DNA from: Synanceia verrucosa
Taxonomy: Eukaryota; Chordata; Actinopteri; Perciformes; Synanceiidae
Length of the DNA stretch: 64,000 bases
Direction: 5' to 3'
Assembly: GCA_029721515.1 (NCBI GenBank)
Contig: CM056561.1
Location: forward strand, 6,720,001-6,784,000
The notes under the pieces are model-generated. The model was not told where the DNA came from. It did not search any database and worked only from the letters and a program-made list of their open reading frames with translations. The position numbers were made by a program, and so were the translations under genes. Of this stretch, positions 26,378-39,000 are shown in pieces; positions within the stretch are counted from its first letter, which is position 1, and each line of letters begins with the position of its first letter.

Positions 26378-29300
26378 ATGCATTTTGCACATTTGGTCTG
26401 TGGATGCCTGCAGCGCTGTGCAGGAAGTAACAAGCCTCCAAACTACCCAAGACTGGACTTCATCCTGTACCAGCACTGAGACAGCTGATCGAGAGCAAGG
26501 ACACAGTACAGTAGCCTCAGCCCCTCCATAAACACTGGTAAACAGAGCAAGGGCTCGGCATGAAATGGAGGAATACTGCACACAAAGCGTTTACACAGAG
26601 CTGCCACGGGAACAATATCATTTCAGTTTTACAATAAAGTGCTGCTGTAACAAAAACAGCAGAAGGAAACTCATCTGTCGCTCTCTCCGTTCAGAGTGAC
26701 TTGTTTATGCTCCGGCCTCCCACTCTCTGGAAGGAGATAATTCAATCAAGCATAATAGAGCTTTCACACTGACTTAACCCAGCTTTGATACCAATACTAC
26801 AAGACCCAAATCTGGAGCCTGATCTCATATAGCTAGAATTTTATTCTATTACACATCGTCATAAATGAGACATTTTACTGTACTGTTTATCAGTTATTTG
26901 ACTGAACTGAATGCAGTGTAACAGGCATAAAGATACCACAAACGGGTAGAACGCATGACATAATCATGATAATACACTCTACCATCCTCAATAAGAAAAT
27001 TATCTCTGTACTTTATGGTGCATATTGTTATATGTAAGATACAGTGTGTCAACTGTGTGTGTAGTTACAGATAAAAGCTTAGGACAGAAGGGAGCAGTCA
27101 CATCACACTGGTGAGCCAGTGCTTAAAGGAACTGTAGTATAGTAGAAGTATAGCATAGTAGTAGTGGTACCATGGTCAGCAGAAAGACTGTGACATACCA
27201 CACCTTGTTTTGGCAATGTTGTCCACATCATTCTGTAACTAAAGCCAACTACTGACAATGTTTTGCTTCACCTCTCGTGCAGAGACTGTGGGGGCAGGCA
27301 GCAGCAGCAGCCTTGCTGTAGGTGTACATACAGATCATACATCCAACACATGAGCATATATGAAGGGATATGATATACAAACGCTGCACTTGCAAACACC
27401 CATTAACACCAGATACATGCATGCACACAGAGGGTGCAAACGCATTAATCACTCTTATATGTTTCATGGTCTGACGAAACCACTCGTGCAGGGAAAAGCT
27501 ATGCCACGCTCATACATACACTGTATACAAACACTAAAGCTAACTAATCGTGTGTATGTGTGTGTGTGGAGTACTTCATTATTGGCTTGGATCTCCAGCT
27601 CAATCAAGTGTTTGAACCGGGAAAGTTTTGGGGAGAGTAAACAAGGGTCTAATGTGTTTATCAGACACTAAAGCACACACCAACAGCTGTTTACCGCACA
27701 GAGAGCCAAACCGCATACAACAACAACAGCACGAGGAACATGTGAATCTGATGGAGTTGCATGCTGTAAGGGAAGGTGGTGTTGAAGGGGGACTGTGTCT
27801 CAGGTTGGTTAGTGAATATGACCACCCTGCATGTGAATATCCACCTGTTGCAACACACTCGCTTAGCATATAGTTTAGAGTCAAAGAGGAAGAAAGATTA
27901 AAACTGTTTGCTCCTATGACTGCTAAAAATAATAAACATTACACTTCACAACAACATGAGGCTAAACTACATGCATATAGAAATGCAGGAAAACCTACAG
28001 AAACATCATGACTAAACATTATGCGCAGACAAAAGCACAAACAGCAGATCAGTTGACAACAACTGATTATTTGTTAATTTGATATGGACAAAAGGTAGTT
28101 TATGGATGAATCACTCAAAGAAATGCAAAATAAGGGCTAAAATTATGTTCACCCTTCACATGAGGGTGATCAGTGACATAACATGTCACTACAAGCAGCT
28201 CCACATGAGGTCCTTACCCAAATACAAATAGATGAAATATTGCCTACAGTATTTGTCCTCTCAAAGAAACAGCAAGGAGCATCAGCAAATGTGGTCTGAC
28301 GCACTTTGTATGCAACATTGGATGCCCCTAGCATGAACTATTTAGGCTTGCATGTCTTCAGTGTCAGTGTTGTTTGTGTGTCTTGGCCAAATGTCCGTGT
28401 GTATCAAAATACTCCAGAATAGAAAGTTGAAACTTACTTTATGCATCATTGTGCCCACTTTCCTTTGTTCTTCCTGTCATGATGTAAAAATAATTTAAAA
28501 TACAATGTTTTTCTCTGGAATTGAAATAATAGCCATTTTTTGGAATTATGGTTTTTCACTTTCTTATAGCGTTAGATGAGACAACTGATACCACTGTCAT
28601 GCGGAGCTAGTGTCATCATATATGTTGTTCCAGTTATAATACACTTCCAGTTTAGAGATGTGTTCTGCAAAAAGGATGAGCTCTAGCAGTGTACAGCCAC
28701 TGGCTGTTAGTGCAGCTGCAGCTGCTCAGTCTAACTGTGGCTGTGGTTACTGCTCAGGCTATTGTTGCAATTGTGGTTTATTATCCTATATGGTGTCATG
28801 GATATGACTGCAGTAATAAATGACCGTAGCAATAAATCACAGGAGTACATTGTGGCACAACCATGTCATTTCACTGCAACCCTTACATGTAATTATTGTC
28901 GCATTCTTTTAAAAGTAATGTGTCACAAAGCGTCAGAATCAGCCATGGCAGCATCCAGTTATAATAATATAACCTCACAGACAAAACAGCATCCCATCAA
29001 CACATCACAAAGTTTGAGCAACATCAAGCTTGATGTCAACAAATTAATAAAAAAAAAAAAACAGCTGTCACAATGGAAGGGGATACATCTGACCAACACA
29101 TCATGAGTAACTGATTCAAAATGATGCCTGACTTGAGCAATATGTGCCCTATTTGATAAATGGGTGTTGAGTGCATTTCTCACGTCCCTCGTGCCAAGTG
29201 AGGGAAAAGAAGCCGCATTAAATGAAAGGAAAGGACAGCCTATAAAGTCAGCTTTATAAAGTGTGATGTGATATGTTACACTTATGACCACAAACTGGAG

Positions 29301-30088
29301 GGCTAGATTGCATGCACCAAATGTGGTTTTTTTTTAACAGCCAGATGTGTAACAACATTAACCTGATGATGGTACAGTCCAGCATTTGCAGATGGTCGGA
29401 TACATGTCCTTCCACTCAGAAATTTAGTTTGAAACCATCTGGTGTTGTGGCATCTCTCTCTCCCTCATTTCCTTTCCTCTCTCTACTGCTGTCTGATAAA
29501 GTAAACATTCCTGTTTGTGTCTTTAGGGTCCACTCTGAATTAACAGTATCCTTTGCAGTTGCATCATTATTTCTGTCATCACCATCACCATCACCACCAA
29601 TTGTCCAGTCCTCACAAAACAACATCATTACCTTGGGTACCATGCAGCATCACCTGGCAGCTGTAAGGAGGATGAGTGGTTGAGGGGGTCTGAGTGTGTG
29701 ACTGAGCCCAGAAGACAGCAGCCTGTCTGGTGTGAGGAGGGCTGAATGAGTGTGGCGCTCAGTCCTGTCTGGATCCAGGAGAGAGTGAGATGCGAGGAGG
29801 GATGGTAGGAGATAAGTCCACTTCAGGAAACTCAATGGGACACTTCAGTACAGGCGCAGCTCTCACCCCGAGTACCGTCTGTCTGCCTGTCATGACAGTG
29901 AGAGAAAAGGGACTGTGATGAATTCAACTTTAATCATCATTCTTAATTTGATAATAACTACTCAATTCAATCAGTCATTATGAAGGTAAGTCATGTTTGG
30001 ACTGGCTAGAACCAAATACACACTACCATGGCACTGATGCGCTATCAGCATCTAACAGTGTTGCTGATGCTAGTTCATCAATATATGC

Positions 30089-30090
<2 letters not shown>

Positions 30091-30148
<58 letters not shown>

Positions 30149-30150
30149 GT
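30091..30150. repeat. TG microsatellite
   Basis: About 30 TG units with one TGCG interruption near the end. Confidence 0.95.
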
Positions 30151-30785
30151 TCAGGCTGCAGGCACAGTGACAGAGACAGATTGGGTGTCTGAGAGGGACA
30201 GATAGCCTTACAGCTAACCTCCACTCACTCATTGAGTGAGATAAAGAGGAACATTTACACACACTCACACACACACGCTTCTCCATTGGCACCAACCAAT
30301 CGCATTGAGAAATAACTCAACCCTTAACACGGGAAAATAGGTGTGGATAAGGCCTGCAGTGGGTCTGCTGAAAATTGACAATTCATCACAAATTTCAAAC
30401 AAACAGATTAGAGGAAGACTGTTGCAGTATTCAAATGGACTTATAGGATTTGCCCGTGTATACACTCTGCTGTGCTGTGTGAGATTCGAGAGGGTATGCG
30501 AGTACTAGAGTGTGTGTGAGGGTGCCAAACAGTGACAGGCCATTCTTCTGCAAACAGGTTTTCAACAAACTCTTATCTCTCGTTTGCTCTCTCCTCGTCC
30601 ATTCCCTTGTTTCTTCCCCTCCTGCTAGAAATGCCCTTTGATTACATTTCCATCACACATATACTGTGTGCATACATATGCACTACCACTGACATTTGTC
30701 AGTGTTACAATAAGACCCTTTAACAAGCTATCACAAGGTATCATCTATGCTTTTTTATGCTTCTGTGGAAAAGCAGCACTAAGGT

Positions 30786-30788
30786 TGT

Positions 30789-30840
<52 letters not shown>
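30786..30840. repeat. Compound TG/GA microsatellite
   Basis: A TG run passes directly into a short GA run. Confidence 0.9.
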
Positions 30841-30926
30841 GGTGGAGGGGAGTGACCTCAGTGGCCCAGGACGCCTGTCTATTAGAGCAGGGGCTATTAG
30901 ACCATCAGAAAGTGGGAGCATCCCCT

Positions 30927-31032
30927 CTTGCCATGGTGATAAGATCAAGGCATTCCGACGGCCAGAGCGGTCATTACCCTGCTCTCTAGCCCATAATGTC
31001 CCTCCATTAAAACACCCTGTTGCCATGGAAAT
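30927..31032 (+). promoter_or_regulatory. Candidate conserved block with two RFX X-box-like motifs
   Basis: GTTGCCATGGAAAT at 31019-31032 is close to the RFX consensus GTTGCCATGGNAAC, and CTTGCCATGGTGA at 30927-30939 is a weaker match. Both sit in about 230 bases of repeat-free, GC-balanced sequence that looks different from the surrounding simple repeats. Conservation was not tested. Confidence 0.3.
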
Positions 31033-31998
31033 GCAGCTGCGGCCATTTAAGTCATTTCTTAGCTCTGTGGTCTCTCTGGGTCATTGACACACAAACACAC
31101 AATGCATCGACATGTTGTTAGATAAACAGTTACACATGCACTCTGCTATCAGGGGCACTATGTCTCACTCACACAAGTGGAAAGCTCTGCTGTCTGGGTG
31201 TGATTCAGGCTCATGCAGGGTTGTATCCGCCAGGACAGCGAGATGATCACTGAGTCACTGTCGGCGCAGCAGGGCTGAGAGAGAGGTGAACGTACAGTAA
31301 GACAGTCTGGACACACTGAGTCATAATGCAGTTTGATATCATCCAACTTCAAACACAAACACGGGCAGGCAGACAGATTAGAGGCTGACAGAAACACACA
31401 CACAAACAGCACAAACACTGATTAGGATAAACAAACACCTCTGGTTGTTCTGAAGATTTTGTGTCAAACAAACCCGATCCTGTGTTTCTATAATCCTCAT
31501 TTGGCCACTTCCACACTTTCTTCATCAGTAGACACCTCACACACATGCGCACACACACACACACACACACACACATTGGTCAACATTTTCGCCATTTTTT
31601 ATGACATTTTATAGAACAACTCATTGCTTGCAGACCCAATTATCTGGTAATAATATATTATTCCCTCATCAAATCTTCCTTTGGCTACATGACTATTTTT
31701 GATCAAACCTGGTTAATAATAATATGACACCAAAACACATACAAACAACAGAAATATATCTTTCTTAAATGTTGACTAATGTAGTACTGCAGACACACCC
31801 TGTGTCCCTACAAAGAAGGTGCAAATACATCAAATTAATCAAATCTAATTCATCTTAATTTATATATCACATTCAAGATAAAACTACAAAAGAGATGCAA
31901 GCCATTATAAAGAGCTCAGAAAAAATGTGGACCTTTCATTCCAAAAATACAGCTGAATACAGTCTGCTTGCACACAGTGAACAGAAATTAGTCTGCAT

Positions 31999-32011
31999 CG
32001 CCCCCTAGTGG
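31999..32011 (-). promoter_or_regulatory. CTCF-like motif, minus strand
   Basis: On the minus strand this reads CCACTAGGGGGCG, a full match to the CTCF core CCASYAGRKGGC. It lies about 1 kb upstream of the first mov10 copy and points away from it. Occupancy is unknown. Confidence 0.45.
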
Positions 32012-32189
32012 CCAAACGGCATACCTACATCTTTTTCCTCAAAGACATAAATGAAACATACAGGTTATAATTTTTTTTCTTAAGTTATTGCACAGAGTAA
32101 TTTATGCAATTATGACAACAGAACGTAAATTCAAACATTAAGTACTTTCTTTAGTATGATTTGGATCTGTGTTCTTTGTCAAATATTTG

Positions 32190-32262
32190 ACACGGTCACG
32201 TGTCCCTTATTTGAAGATATAAACTCTCGTCCACGCATGCGCAGGATGCGCAGTCAATTAAC
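32190..32262 (+). promoter_or_regulatory. Candidate promoter of mov10 copy 1
   Basis: Contains a palindromic E-box CACGTG at 32197-32202 and CGCATGCGCA at 32234-32243, which matches the NRF1 core common in vertebrate housekeeping promoters, followed by GGATGCGCAG. It lies about 0.8 kb upstream of the first coding exon of mov10 copy 1 in otherwise CpG-poor sequence. The transcription start is not visible, so the assignment is inferred. Confidence 0.35.
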
Positions 32263-33058
32263 AATGTGTTGACGTTTTCCTGTTGATTTTAATCCCAATA
32301 TTGCCATGACTAACCAGTCTTTTTTTGCAAATCTTAAACATAAACTACTTTAATTCATAACCCCAACCTGGGCTACCATGCTACTAGAAAACTACTCGAA
32401 GATAAGCACTTGAAGATAAGTAAAAACAAGCTGAAATTGCTAGGATACACAAAACTATCTGTATTCAAATTAAATCCTAACTTTAAATTCATTTTCTCCA
32501 GTCTCGCATGCTGCTGACACATTATGAACTAAAGTAAGTTACTATAACCTTATATGTTTGCTAACTAGTATGTCCCTGGCTGCCATTTACTGTTATTTTA
32601 TCAGGGTTAGCTAACGTCAGTGCTGTGTAAAGGCTCGTTAGGAAGGCTAACATGTTCATCATGCTACATCATCATCATGCTAACATGCTACATCTGTTCA
32701 TACATGTTGATAAAGTATACATGCTCCACTTAAACTGTTGTGAAAAAAATCACAAACTTAAATGGGCAGTTAAACTTACCAATACACCCAGTTATTAAGG
32801 TTTTTTTTTATTAACTCTAGCTTCATTCTTGTTGTCTGATCCAAGCTAAATTTAAACGCAGCTCTATTTAGGCTAATGTTAATGATATTTTTCCTGTTGT
32901 TTTGGATAAAGCCAAGTATAGCTAAAGCTAATACTTCAGCCTATTTATTCCTTTTTATTCCTTTTCCATTTTTTTCCTTATGTCGAATAATTTTGTCAGA
33001 GAAAGTTGTGCAAGGTCAGAGAAAATTCTGCATAACTGGACAACACTTTCCCGGAGGA

Positions 33059-33079
33059 ATGGCTGATGGTTGCTTACAG
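33059..33079 (+). CDS. mov10: mov10 copy 1, putative first coding exon
   Basis: ATG with GGA before it and G at +4, seven codons (MADGCLQ), then donor GTAATT. It joins in phase to the next exon at 33260 (acceptor CAAG), giving MADGCLQDQMSSLQ. The upstream part of the exon would be 5' UTR. If this exon is not used, translation could start at the ATG at 33266. Confidence 0.55.
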
Positions 33080-36000
33080 GTAATTATTGAGCTCAAGCTT
33101 TATCCTTTATGGTGGTTTATGTTAGAAGCTCTATGTGTTTTGATTGTATTTAATGTCACATTTAATATGTGACAGCCAGACTTTGGCTACGATTACAAGT
33201 ACAGTATAGTGATATTGCAGACAGTAGGTTTATGCTCCTTTCTGGTTCTGTTTTTCAAGGACCAAATGAGCTCACTGCAGCTGCAGATGTGTCCTGCAGA
33301 GCAGTCTGTGCAGACTACAGGACTAGAAAAATCTGGTGACCTGAATGGGCCACAAAATCCACTCAATGTTGAATCACAGATGGCTCAGCAGGCCTGCAAG
33401 CAGACTGAAGTTCGAATGAAAATCGCACAAATCTTTCAGCTATACAGGTGAGAACCCTTGTTTTACATGAGACGTTTGTGAAAACTAATATATAAAGTGG
33501 CAATGTCAAAGACTTTCATTCAAATAAATAATTATAGCTCGATTAGGCAACAGAATTGCTCATGGCCCACTGATGAAAATATTGTTGCAGTATTTGTGGT
33601 AATGCAGTATCATTCCCTGAAACATGCTGTATCACAGTTTATTGTATACAAAATGAAGTATATGCAGTCATTGTTGTTTTCATTCACCTGTCTGGCAGGA
33701 TCATGCATATTGTCAGGTTCATACTTTTGTGTTTTTACTACAACATGCTAACATGCTAAAACACATAGGCTAATCATACTGTCTACCTGACTGTGCCTGT
33801 CAAAGCAGTGGACAAGTAAATGTTGATACAAAGCTAATTCGCATTACCCAGACTACAGGTGCAAATAAGACTAATTTCCCTAACTAAATTGAAAAATGGA
33901 TGGGCACATGACAGCTAAAGCCCAGCTCCATGTGCATTGTGATGATCCATGTCGTCTCATCCTCACACTGTAGGGTGAGAGTAATCCTGAAAACAAAAGG
34001 TCACAGGAAATGCTCACAAAGAATTTTGCTGTTTATGATATAAAAGGCTGTGACCTGACGAAAGAATCCCGCATATTTTGGCTGCACATTATCTGCTCGT
34101 TCTTCCAAGGACTTGGGATGAGAGGATTCAATACAAGATGACATACGGCAGAAACCGTGAAGGAGAGAAATCTTAGCCCTTACTGATATCAGCTGAGTCA
34201 AGGCCACAAGGACAAGGCATTCGTAATGTTTCTCTAGCTTTCTCTGTTCCCGTCTTGATATGCAATAGAAAGTGAGTGGTTCACTTTCATTGTATTAGTG
34301 TAGTATTACATATTAGGTACAGTGACCATACACCCTCCCTAAACACCCTAAACTGTAATCAAAGCTTTGCAACACAGTTATTGGACGCATTTGAATGATA
34401 TTTTGTTTGTTACTTGTTGTCGTCCAACAACACAGGGCTCAGCTGGGCTCCAGTGACCATCATGTCACGGTAACCTCAGACCCTCCATCAACAGACGAGA
34501 GGATCTGCCTCACTGTGTGTGAAAACGAGGTGAGACTATATAGGTTGCTTTTTAGTGGAGCAACAAATGTGAGATTAAATTAATAATGCTAATGCATAAT
34601 AACGCATTTTCATTGATTTTGAGTAGAAGCATATGATTTTTTCTGTGTCGTAATAGCTGACTGACTTAATCTAATTACTTACTATGTGACCTTACACACT
34701 CCTGTTATCCCATGTTGGCCCATTTCTCTGATATAAATGCACTATAATGAATGTACACACCTATATGATAGTAGTTCTTATCTAAGTAAATTTCACAAAG
34801 CATGCACATTGTTTGGCGCATCACTTTTAAAAAGTAATTAGTTATAGTTACTTCTCCCAAAAAGTATCTGAATTACTCCACTGTAAAAGTAACTAGTTAT
34901 CAGAGAAAGAAACTATTGCTTTACTTTTTAAAATTTCAAAACCAGTGAAAAAAAAGACAGCTTTGCAACTTGGATGACAGCTTCAGTAAGTGGCTATAGT
35001 TTATAATGTGCCCCATTTAAGTGTCGCTAACAGTAATAGCTTTGTAACAATGGAAATAGTAATTAGTTAGATGACCCGTTACTGGAAAAATAACACCTTT
35101 AATCCCATCACTGGTAATAGTCCTGCACATGAGGGTAGGTGTGGTGTAGGAAGGGGTCTCTTTATGTGAGGTGTGCCTGAGTTGTGTATGGATGAGCATT
35201 TGTTCAGCAGTGATAATACTGACAATTTGCATTTGACATTTTCTGCCCAACAGAAAGTCGTGCCACTTGCTGTGAGGAACTCTGGTGTCAAAACGGTTCA
35301 TTTGACTTTCTGGGCTTGTGAATTCGTAAAGAACATTTTCACCATCAGAGACTGCCAAGGAAACATTATCAAGACTACAAAGCAACCTCTTGAACCAGGT
35401 ATGACAAAGAAAGACATACACTCACTAACAGTTGTTGTGTTGTTGACAACAACGGCATTTGGAAATTGACAATTTCTAGTAATAGTCCACACTGTGGCTC
35501 ACAAAGGCTCAAACAATGTGCATAGTACATCAAAAATGAAAAAAGGAAGTCAAACAACTGTTATAGACAAACACTTGAGCTTTAGTTGCAACAGAAACAG
35601 TGACTGGTCATAGCGAAGCACTTTTTGCCATTTTTCAAATTCAGGAATGCATCATTTTCCATCCAACTGAGGCAAGAAGATACTCTTTCGTAATTCTTTT
35701 GGATTTTTTTTCCTGACAGTCATGTGTTAGGTTAGGCATGAATCCAACATGTTAAGTAATGATTTAATGTGGTTTATAAGGAAAGTAGAAAAATTAGAAA
35801 AGTAAGATTAACAAAGGACAAAAATATCTACTGTCTTAATTCACATAAAGTATCTGCATTACTGCATATTTGTAATTTCTTCACTTTTTTCTCCCATGCT
35901 TTTTTAAGGACAAGTATATAAAATTGAGGTCCATTTCCACTCGGAGCATGCAGGCTTCTATGAGCAGCTACTGGTCTTTGAGTTTGGAGCATGCCAGGAG

Positions 36001-39000
36001 TCCTCAGATACATTTGAGATTATGCGCCTCATGGAAGTCACACATCGAGCAGCTTTGAACGAAGAGCCCCTTTCTACAGAGACAAAATCACTGTGCCACC
36101 CTAAGCTTGTGGGTTGGACACCTCCTAGGTATGACAGGATATTTTCATGTAGTGTTTATCTCATCTGTGCGAGTGTGTTAATTATGCTGTGTTAAATACA
36201 GTACTTTTGTGATTTATTAATAATACTTTCTCGTGTGGCCTTTTTCAGACAGAAATCAAATTTACAGAAATAGCCATGAAAGACTGAATGCAAGAGAATA
36301 TTATTGTCTTCTGGTTCCCCTCTGAAAGCCTCCAGAGCAGATTGCAACATGTGTGGGTTATTATTAGTTGTCTAACATAATTACTGTTCCGTGTTCTGAC
36401 TTTGGTTTTCTACCATAGCGCTAAAAAGATGTGGTATCGGCAGGGGCTGCCTTTGAAAAATTATCCAGTGCCTGGCAGTATCAGAAACCTCAAGAAAGCC
36501 AACACGTATGTATTTTCACATACTCATACACACTAAATGAGAAGAAATGCATTGTATCAATTAATTGAATTATAGGTATATAGTTATATTCAATATTGCA
36601 CTTGATTAACACACAAGGGCCATATATTACTTTTTATTTTTCAAGTAAAGAAAAAAAATAGTATCATGAAACAATGAGCCATACACGTTTGAAGCAGGAA
36701 ACACATCAGCTACAGCATGCCTGTAGAAGTGACCCAGCTGTTCATGTCACTGGTGACTCTGCAGGGACCTGGAGAACATGTCTCTGAATTGGGAGAACTA
36801 CCACCAGAGGTTCCAATTGCTGCTGCATCTGGAGGAGTTTAAGAAGAAGACACAGCTCAAGGAGTTCAACCAGTGTGCCAAATTCACACACATGAACGGG
36901 ACAGAACTTCTAACTATGGAGGTGCATCTCACACTCACACAATAAGACAAAAAGACAACTCAACACTACTCAACAGTAAGAATTATTCTCTAAATGACAC
37001 GTCAAAATTTTGTGTCATTAGCTTTCAGGTGTCTTTAAGGAACCAACGTCTGTGTTGCTAAAAAACAAGGTGCAGGTGACTCCTTTAGATGAGACAGAAG
37101 CAATTGAAAGGAGGACTTACTTTGGCTGGGTCCATCATGTGGATGAGCTGCAGGTTTACCTGGAATTCAGTGAAGAGTAAGACCAAACAACTGTCTAAAA
37201 ACATGAAGGGGTCAAATGGGATGAGATGATCAAACCCTGAAGATGCGGACACAGAGATTATTTATTGTTTTGGGGTGTATTTGTCCATTTCAATCAACTC
37301 ATTGAGTGCCAGCCATTTTATAAAACTGGAAGTGCCTTGTGCCAGTGTTTTTGCCCATTTTGAGTCATATTTCAAGACCCACAGAATATTTTGTACTATG
37401 ACTCTGAAAACACTGAATAGCTCAAAAGAAAGAAGAGACTCCTAGCTCCTTTCACATGGCATGAAAAACCGGGTCGACGCAGGTTTTTCGTGCCGTGTGA
37501 AAGGGGTTGACGCGGCATTTTGATGCGGGTCAACGACTCTGCAATTGACCCGGGAGTTTATCGGCTCGGATCCGATCGCTACAGCGTGAATGCCAAGCCG
37601 TGTCGACCCACGTCAACTCGCTATTTACCCGGTGATGTTGATGTAGCTGCCTGTCTCGCACTGCTTTAGTCACTGAACGACCTGTCAGGCTGTCAGTGTG
37701 AAGCTCCAGAGCTGCAGCGCTGATCACTTATAAGATCAGTCTATCTGTTTATCTCCAGAGACCGATCTCTGAAAGGCAGAGATTTTATTTATTCAAACAA
37801 ATCAAAGGTGTATCAACATCATGTTTAATAGGAGCACATATGTGACGTCTGTTTTGCTCTTTAATTGTGATCGTTTCCACTTCCTGCTTTCTCCTTATGT
37901 CCTGAAAATTACTCACAGGCTGTGGGAGACCACAATCGGCAACCTGCTGCTGAAAAAAGGAAAAACATATATACAGTATATAAGTTTTTGGCACTCAAGC
38001 ATTGTATTTTAAAGAACATAAATAAACATCCTTGGCACTCAAAGAGTTAAGTCTTTTGCCAACTTCTTTAGGTATACTTGTTCAACTCACAGAGAAATCA
38101 ACAACGATTACTGCATTTCTAAGGCATCAGAAAAAGGGGAAGTAATAGCACTGTAATGTCTAGAACAGTATATACAGGGCACGAGAAATATTCGTTTGTG
38201 CTTTCAGTGTTATTTTTATTTGTTTTGTTTTTTTTGTGACAGATTGTTCACCAGTTGAATTTGTTTCAGGTGATACCACAACAAATGATGTGTGAATTTG
38301 AACGCAGGTTCCTGAGTCAATTCAAGGAGGGCATGTGGTTCCATGTTAATTTCGTTCTCCACCGTATTCCCCTGCGCATCCAGCATAGAGCAGCAGAGCT
38401 GGTGTACACAAACAAACTGGAGGAGGTACTGTTCCCTACTGGAAAATTCTCTTCCCAACATTCAGAAACACTCAGGTCAGACTACATCCAAGTCAAGAGT
38501 CTCACCTTTTACCCCATCTGTCCCTAAAATTCAGTTTTCCCTGTGAATGTGTGTATCTTTATGTCAATGTCGCTCTGTGACTGAGCTCTGATATTTTTTC
38601 TTGTCTTTCTCTCTGTCATTAGGCTGACTTTGAGCAACCGAGAGCAGTACAAGGCCATTGTACACATTGTAGCTGCTTCTGCAAAACCTGCCCCATACCT
38701 GTTGTTTGGTCCACCTGGCACAGGTACAGTACATTCATGTATGTGTAGCACCTCCTTATGCTCAAGTATTTTTCATGTACATTTACAATTATGTATTCTT
38801 GCATGTATTGGAAAATCAGGAAAAACAGTGACTTTGGTGAAAGCCATCAAGGAGATATTGAAGACGCAGGAGTCAGCCAACATCCTGGCTTGCGCTCCTT
38901 CCAACAGTGCGACTGATCATCTCTGTGAGGCCATCTTGAAAACAAAGATAGGCAACGTGATGCGGTTGTACTGCCTAAGCTTCCCAGTGAAAAATATTCC

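Larger units (their letters stand above)
26378..33058. other. Intergenic region between wnt2b and the mov10 cluster
   Basis: No exon recognised. It contains TG microsatellites (30091-30150, and 30786-30823 followed by a GA run), a repeat-poor block near 30850-31080 with RFX-like motifs, a CTCF-like motif at 31999 and a candidate promoter near 32200. In human this interval holds ST7L and CAPZA1, and nothing resembling either is visible here. Confidence 0.5.

Noticed and set aside
30638..31087. A 149-codon open frame across 30638-31087
   Set aside because: Much of it is repeat-encoded Cys-Val and Glu-Arg runs. The rest is the candidate non-coding block; no protein family is suggested.
35017..35421. 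134-codon minus-strand open frame
   Set aside because: Overlaps the MITE and exon 4 of mov10 copy 1 on the opposite strand; no independent evidence.
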